Positions 58,378 to 64,000 of a DNA stretch of 64,000 nucleotides are shown piece by piece. The position numbers were made by a program, and so were the translations under genes. Each line of letters begins with the position of its first letter. The first letter of the stretch is position 1. The DNA comes from Piper betle (taxonomy: Eukaryota > Streptophyta > Magnoliopsida > Piperales > Piperaceae): the NCBI GenBank assembly GCA_033002965.1, contig JAURVB010014743.1, positions 32,085 through 96,084 on the forward strand, given 5' to 3'. The notes under the pieces are model-generated. The model ran no database searches. It was given only the letters and a program-made list of their open reading frames with translations, and was not told the origin of the DNA.

Positions 58378-60692
58378 CCGGTGGCGGACGCCAACTTTGT
58401 CTCTGGGATAGACATGGCAATTGGGGCATTGTTCACTCCTTGGGAGTTGGATGACTTCTTAAAAAGAATATTGGGACTCCCAAAAAGTTCATAGCAGTAT
58501 CAAATGTGGAACGTAAGAATCTCTCGGTGGACCTTCCACGTTGAGAATACCCTCCTCGATGGGCCGTGGCTAAAAGGACATCCTTCTGTTAAGAAGTTCC
58601 AACTTCCCCTTATAACAACTGACGGCCATCCTCCTCTGTCCACCCATCACCACCACCGATCCACCACCATCTACCTTCATGTTACTCGTTAAATTAACAT
58701 TTGGAGTCAATTTTTTTAAAATAAAATAACTTTAATGTTCAAGTTTGGTCGATGAACGGCAGAATGGTTGGCATTTGAACAGAACAGGAGTAACCAAGTT
58801 TTAAAATTCAGCTAGTCTTCCGTAAAATAATCAGCAGCCGATAATGGTTGTGGACTAGCAATTGACTTCTATAAATCGTTCCGCAACCGAACAGGAGTTA
58901 AGAAGACAGAAAAATTGTCCTAGCATTAGCAAGGCATTCGAGAAACAATTGACTTTGGCAAACCTTACGTAGCTGACTGGTAGATCATTTGACCATCAAT
59001 CTAAGTCACACAGTTGGTTAAAATAGTCGTTATAAGGTTGATATAAATACGGCCTTTAAGGGAGTATTTTGGGATTCTTAAGAGATTTACAAATATTAGA
59101 AATTTTATTTTCATAAAAAAACTTGTAAAATCCTAGCTCTTAGCTTAATTATCAATAATAAAGTTTTAAAAATATTGACAAGAACGTTATTTATCTTATG
59201 AGGTTAGATGTAAGGTTTGATACCCTGCCCAATTTTACAATTGAACCGGGGTTCACTTTGGTGCAATAACCCAAACCCGCAAATAATAAAACACAAAAGG
59301 TAATGAAAATAATCAATCCGTGCCAGAAATAATAACTTAATTGGCAACTAAATAACTATAATCCTTGAGTCATTTAAAGCAAGGTAATAGTTTATTTTCA
59401 ATAAAAGAAATTTATCCCTATTCAAACATACAAATAATTACTAATACTACTAAAGGAAAATAATCTACTAGAAGGTCTTATGTAAAACCCAATGAATAAC
59501 TAGAAAATTATAATAACCTACAAACTTCAATTTAAGTTAAACATGCCTAAATTACAATTGGCCCTTACTCTTCTACCTTGAACCAAACCCTAACCATTTC
59601 CAAAAACAAAAAACAAAAGGCAACTAGGGAGAACCAATCCTCCATTAACTAACTACTTTCAAGCCTTCAATCACCATTATCGTTCCATGTGTGACTAAAC
59701 TGAAGTTGGCCCCTATTTTTCCCTTCAAAATCATTTTAACTAGTTTCGAACATGCACCATTATGAATTAAATTATGTGGAAGACAAGTTCTTTCGAGTTC
59801 AATATTACAAAGCGATCAATTACTGACCGTAAAATACCTCTCAAGGATGCAAATCATCCAAACTAGCTCCTAACTACACATAACACTCTCAGGTAGAATT
59901 TTCTTCAATCAAGTAGAACTACCTCCATTTTGGCACTAGTTAAATCGACAAAATCTTTGAAGCTAACCATATTTAAGTAACAACGCTTAACCTATATTAC
60001 CTTCAAACATGCTCCAGTTGGTGGATATTTGTAGTGGGTTGGAACAAAATTTACGTGAAATTTGTTGTTCAATTCTCGTGATGTCATGTCCTCTAGTATG
60101 AAAAGGTTGAGCTAGATTCCCGAGCTTAGAAGAGAGGGATCGTTGACCTCAAAAGCAGTGAAGGGAAGAGCAGCTTGGAGGCAAAGAGCACTTAGATGAA
60201 GGGAGAAGCAAGAGAGGGTAGACTAAGAAGAATCAAGGACTACCAGAAAATGGGCTGCAAGGAAGAGCTGCACATCATGACAATTATGGAGACAAGTAGG
60301 CGGAGGAGGAAGGCACCCTGGCCATTTTCCAAGTGACAGCGACCAACTACAAAAATCATAATTGATGCCCCTACCATACAACAAGAAAAATTTTAAAATT
60401 AAAAAAATTAAAAAAATCAAATAAGAACACACTAATTTACTCGATTATGTGTTCTAAACTACCACAAACATCATTATACTAATATGCCTTCGTATTAAGA
60501 CTTCTTAAACTCGTTCTTACCAATTGCGCAGGATGCCTTCCTCTACCTCCCACTCGTCACCTAACTTCTGCATGATGCTTAGCAATCCCCCACGGCCCAT
60601 TTCTTTGTAGTCCTTTCCCATTCCTAGACAACCTTCCCTTCACCCTTTGGCTGAGTACACTCGCACTTCCTAGTTGCTCATCCCTATAGTGG
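58378..60692. other. Intergenic DNA
   Basis: No convincing gene. 59200-60470 has LTR-like features (CCAAACCCGCAAATAATAAAAC near its start) but no defined ends. 60120-60250 is purine-rich. Confidence 0.35.
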
Positions 60693-61016
60693 ATCTCTAT
60701 AATAGTAAGCATAATAAACCCAAAGTCGATTGATCAACATGTCTTACTCAAATTGAAATGTGATATTTTTGTTCAAAACCAAACCAAACCAAATTAATAA
60801 AAATATATGAGCTTCATTAAAAGTCATCTAAAATCTATACATTATATTAATTATATCTCTATAATAGTAAGCATAATAAACCCAAAGTCGATTGATCAAC
60901 ATGTCTTACTCAAATTGAAATGTGATATTTTTGTTCAAAACCAAACCAAACCAAATTAATAAAAATATATGAGCTTCATTAAAAGTCATCTAAAATCTAT
61001 ACATTATATTAATTAT
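60693..61016. repeat. Perfect 162-bp tandem duplication
   Basis: Units 60693-60854 and 60855-61016, both starting ATCTCTATAATAG and ending ATTATATTAATTAT. I found no difference between them when reading base by base. Confidence 0.95.
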
Positions 61017-64000
61017 CAAGAAATAATTTTATTTATATGATGAATATTTATTTGTTAATATGATACATACTTTTCAAATTGCCTGTTAAATGATTATGTA
61101 GACTAAAATAATAATATGATTTTGATTAAAGAATTAAACAAATCTGCCTTTCTATAACCCATGATATAATTTAGTTATTTGATTACAGACCTACAAAATA
61201 CTTCAATTCAGATTGGCTTCGATTAAAAAACCCGGCCACTATATAAAATTCGATTAATTTGATTCAACAGAACTGAACAAATGCTCACCCATACCAAATG
61301 CTCACCCATGATGTAATGAGACACCTTTTCACACACGAGACTATTAATTTAATTTCAGAAATATGAAACTCAAGTGTTGTACCAAACTGCACTAATGCTT
61401 GGATAAATTACTAACATAGATAATAGCACTAAAGAACTGCATGATAATCATCAGTAATGAAACCACAAAATCCATATAATGAAACATCAATTAACGTTAA
61501 TTACCATACATAAATATGAGTTTATGTTTGACTCTATTGTTATAGTAGAGTTACAACAACAATGAACATATATTTCCGTCCAACATCCACCGTATGTTTT
61601 GACTAAGTAGGCTAAACCCAATATGTCAAACGTGTATATGTCAGAAGTTAGCCTTCATCAAACCGATCAATAAAATCAATTAATCTTAATTATATTCATA
61701 CACCAAAATACCTAGCCATCTTCTCATCCTAAAAGTAAGTAACGGACCTTGATTATGCCGGTATGATTTTAGTGAATTTTAAATTTAATTGAACCAAATT
61801 GTTGAATGGATTGCTTTCATGGCTCATGATATGTGTGGTAGAGGTCATACTGGGTTTTACGCGGTGCCGAGAAAAAGTATAAAACATCCAAATTGACGAA
61901 GAAAAATGTTGTCGAAGCAAAGCAATTATCTTGAACCCTTAACGGTGATCAACTAGGTTGACAAGGAGAAGGAAAAGAAGTGAAGAAAGTAAGAGAAATT
62001 AGAGATGGTTTTTCCTTCAACCTCATGCCCTACTTATAAGTGCACTCACTCAATACATTCCCAAATACTCAAGTGCACCGGCCAGGGATTTGTTCTAGCA
62101 AATGCACCATAAGGCAAATCCCTAGCGTGTGCACACTCCCTAAATTACTTAACTTTTAACCCACCAAATTTCAAAGCTTATTAACTCACACCTTTTTAAA
62201 TTCCTTGGGTTAACCTTCTAGATGCAGCATCATTAATCAATGACCATCCAACATGATCTATTGATTTTGAATCAAAATTAAAAGACAAATTAATTATTTG
62301 AGAGAATAACATCTCCTTCAAAAGTAATTCTCCAAAAAATCTAGGGTTTTATACATGAAATCCTTGAAATCTAGGTTGGTGTTTGGAGTTTCATTTTAAA
62401 ATTGGCTCATTCATTGGAAACTTTGGGTTAAATCCAATACTCAACAATTAGATTCATAAAGTTCATATCTAAAAAAGGTTCACACCCTATCATTCCTCAT
62501 TTTTATATATATGGCTCACAAAGCTTGTAAAACTAGCCATTGAGAGAGTTGATTTGACAATTTTAAAGGCATAATGGCTAGTATTTATTCTTGAGAAGTT
62601 ATAGCCTATAAATACAGATCTTAGGAGTGTTTTTGCACAATTTTTAGGTTATGATCTTGGAGCATTAAATTGACATTTCATACTACTGGTAAACCTCTTA
62701 GAACTTCAATCTTATATCTAATAGTGTTATATTCGCTTAAGGCAATTGTGATAAAGACTTTGTAAGGAAAATGTTTATATGTTGAGCTATTGTTATAAGC
62801 ACTAAGTGTTAGGAGCATGTAACAACATCTAGGCCTTGGAAAGGAGGAAAGATGTTTTCCATATGAGCCTTGAGGTGCTCGAGGAACTTGGCTTCTTAAC
62901 TTGAGCATTTTAAGAAGATATTGGTATATATGACTTCTAGAGAGAGAGGTAGGGAGCTTCTTGGCTTGGGCATTGAAAGAGAAGCTTGTGAACCTCGAAT
63001 TCGGAGTTGGAGTGGGTGGGTTGGTTCCTTGGCTTAAGGTATTGGACATTGGAATAGGACCTTGTTGGTGCTTCCTAAACTTCTTAGAGTGTTTGGAGTG
63101 GATGCAAGTTTCTTAGCTGAAGGTGAAGCATTGTAAGAAAATCGTTTTAGCTTGTAAACTATATAAGTTGTATTGTAGTAAAAGCAAGTAAAACCTAATT
63201 TTTTATAAGACATCAGACATCAAAAGGATAGGACTTATTTTTTTTATTTATTATCTTTTTTACTTGTGCTTACTCCACTCAATGCTCTTATATATAATTG
63301 ATCTCTAGAGATTATTGAGTGAGCCAATTTTAGATCAAAATACTTATATATTTTAACTTGTTTGTAAAAGTTGAATTGATTTTGACTTGATTAGTTTACT
63401 TGTTCACTTAGAAAATTTCAATACAAGTTGTAAATAATTCAACACTTCTATAATTTGACTGGTCCGCTAAAACTTGGGACTTCAACAATTAGACTTTGAT
63501 GTGTTCATTGTTAATTTTCTGATTGTGTTGATTATTTAAAGACTTTTAAATTATTTTTCTATCTCCATCATTTGGAGGTTGTAAGATTTGTTAAGATCTA
63601 ATTTGTTTGATTTATGATATATTAGCACACCCCCACATTAAAACCCTTCAAAGTTGATGGAAAAAGCATATTACCTTATGAGAAATATACTTTGTTTTTA
63701 GTATTTAATCTTTTAAATTATAAATAATAATTATTATTGGAGAGACCTAGTATAATAAATCCAAAATACGAATTATAAAATAGAAATTATAACTTAAGTG
63801 CAGTTATATTTGAATAAAATTCTAAAATAAGAAAATAAAAATTCATAGCTTGATCTATATGTAAGTTAGCAAAAAAATATACTTTGTTAGAAAATAATTG
63901 AAACATTGTTTCTCCTTGTCTTTGGTAACCATGTCTTTGATTTCCTTTTAAAAAATCCAAACAACAAACAAAGTTAAATTACTATATAGTAAAGTTATCA
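61017..64000. other. AT-rich intergenic DNA
   Basis: No gene recognised. A 123-codon minus-strand frame (62678-63049) has no family signature. A short repeat of CCAAATGCTCACCCAT occurs at about 61278-61310. Confidence 0.4.

Noticed and set aside
62678..63049. 123-codon minus-strand frame
   Set aside because: No recognisable motif, no splice or promoter context, and composition like the surrounding non-coding DNA.

Overview
This is a repeat-dominated stretch of a plant nuclear genome, most likely a eudicot. The evidence is AT-rich intergenic DNA, plant-type LTR retrotransposons (a Ty3/gypsy chromovirus, decayed gypsy pol, Ty1/copia), GT-AG introns, and fragments of plant genes: arogenate dehydrogenase, a NOM1-like nucleolar MIF4G protein, a HIG1-domain protein, a defensin-like peptide and an aldo-keto reductase. 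The species cannot be fixed from the sequence alone.

Layout. 1-5040: AT-rich DNA with a 1.6-1.7 kb tandem repeat (called R2 here). 5040-14720: a dispersed repeat (R1) interrupted by a structurally complete, young chromovirus on the minus strand (5817-14138), then a degenerate 75-80 bp tandem repeat. 15260-15497: an orphan HIG1-domain exon. 16791-20673: a minus-strand NOM1-like gene with recognisable introns but several frame breaks, so a pseudogene. 20690-33970: another R2 copy, three arogenate dehydrogenase copies on the minus strand (one frameshifted, one nearly full length, one internally deleted), their shared upstream segments, more R1 copies, minisatellites, a TA microsatellite, a CACTA-like end and a gypsy fragment. 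33975-36950: a 3 kb solo LTR with a perfect 5-bp target duplication, nested in an R1 copy. 37480-45050: a decayed gypsy element in permuted order (gag/PBS - LTR - PPT - pol) that has been tandemly duplicated; one copy received a further solo LTR (38377-39537, perfect target duplication). 47065-47428: a small two-exon cysteine-rich secreted peptide gene, the best candidate for an intact host gene. 49725-54956: a copia element on the minus strand with both LTRs and a perfect target duplication, inserted into the RNase H region of an older copia copy on the plus strand. 57543-58377: the 3' exons of an aldo-keto reductase gene. The rest to 64000 is AT-rich DNA with one perfect 162-bp tandem duplication.

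The nesting gives relative ages. R1 is older than the 3 kb solo LTR and than the chromovirus. The gypsy tandem duplication is older than the 1.16 kb solo LTR. The plus-strand copia is older than the minus-strand copia. The chromovirus is the youngest large insertion: by eye its LTRs differ at about 16 positions plus one 16-bp deletion over about 1.83 kb. I see no operon-like or novel defence system. The most interesting items are the permuted and duplicated gypsy element, the arogenate dehydrogenase array with an altered active-site motif, the ten-cysteine peptide gene, and the chromovirus gag/pol junction.
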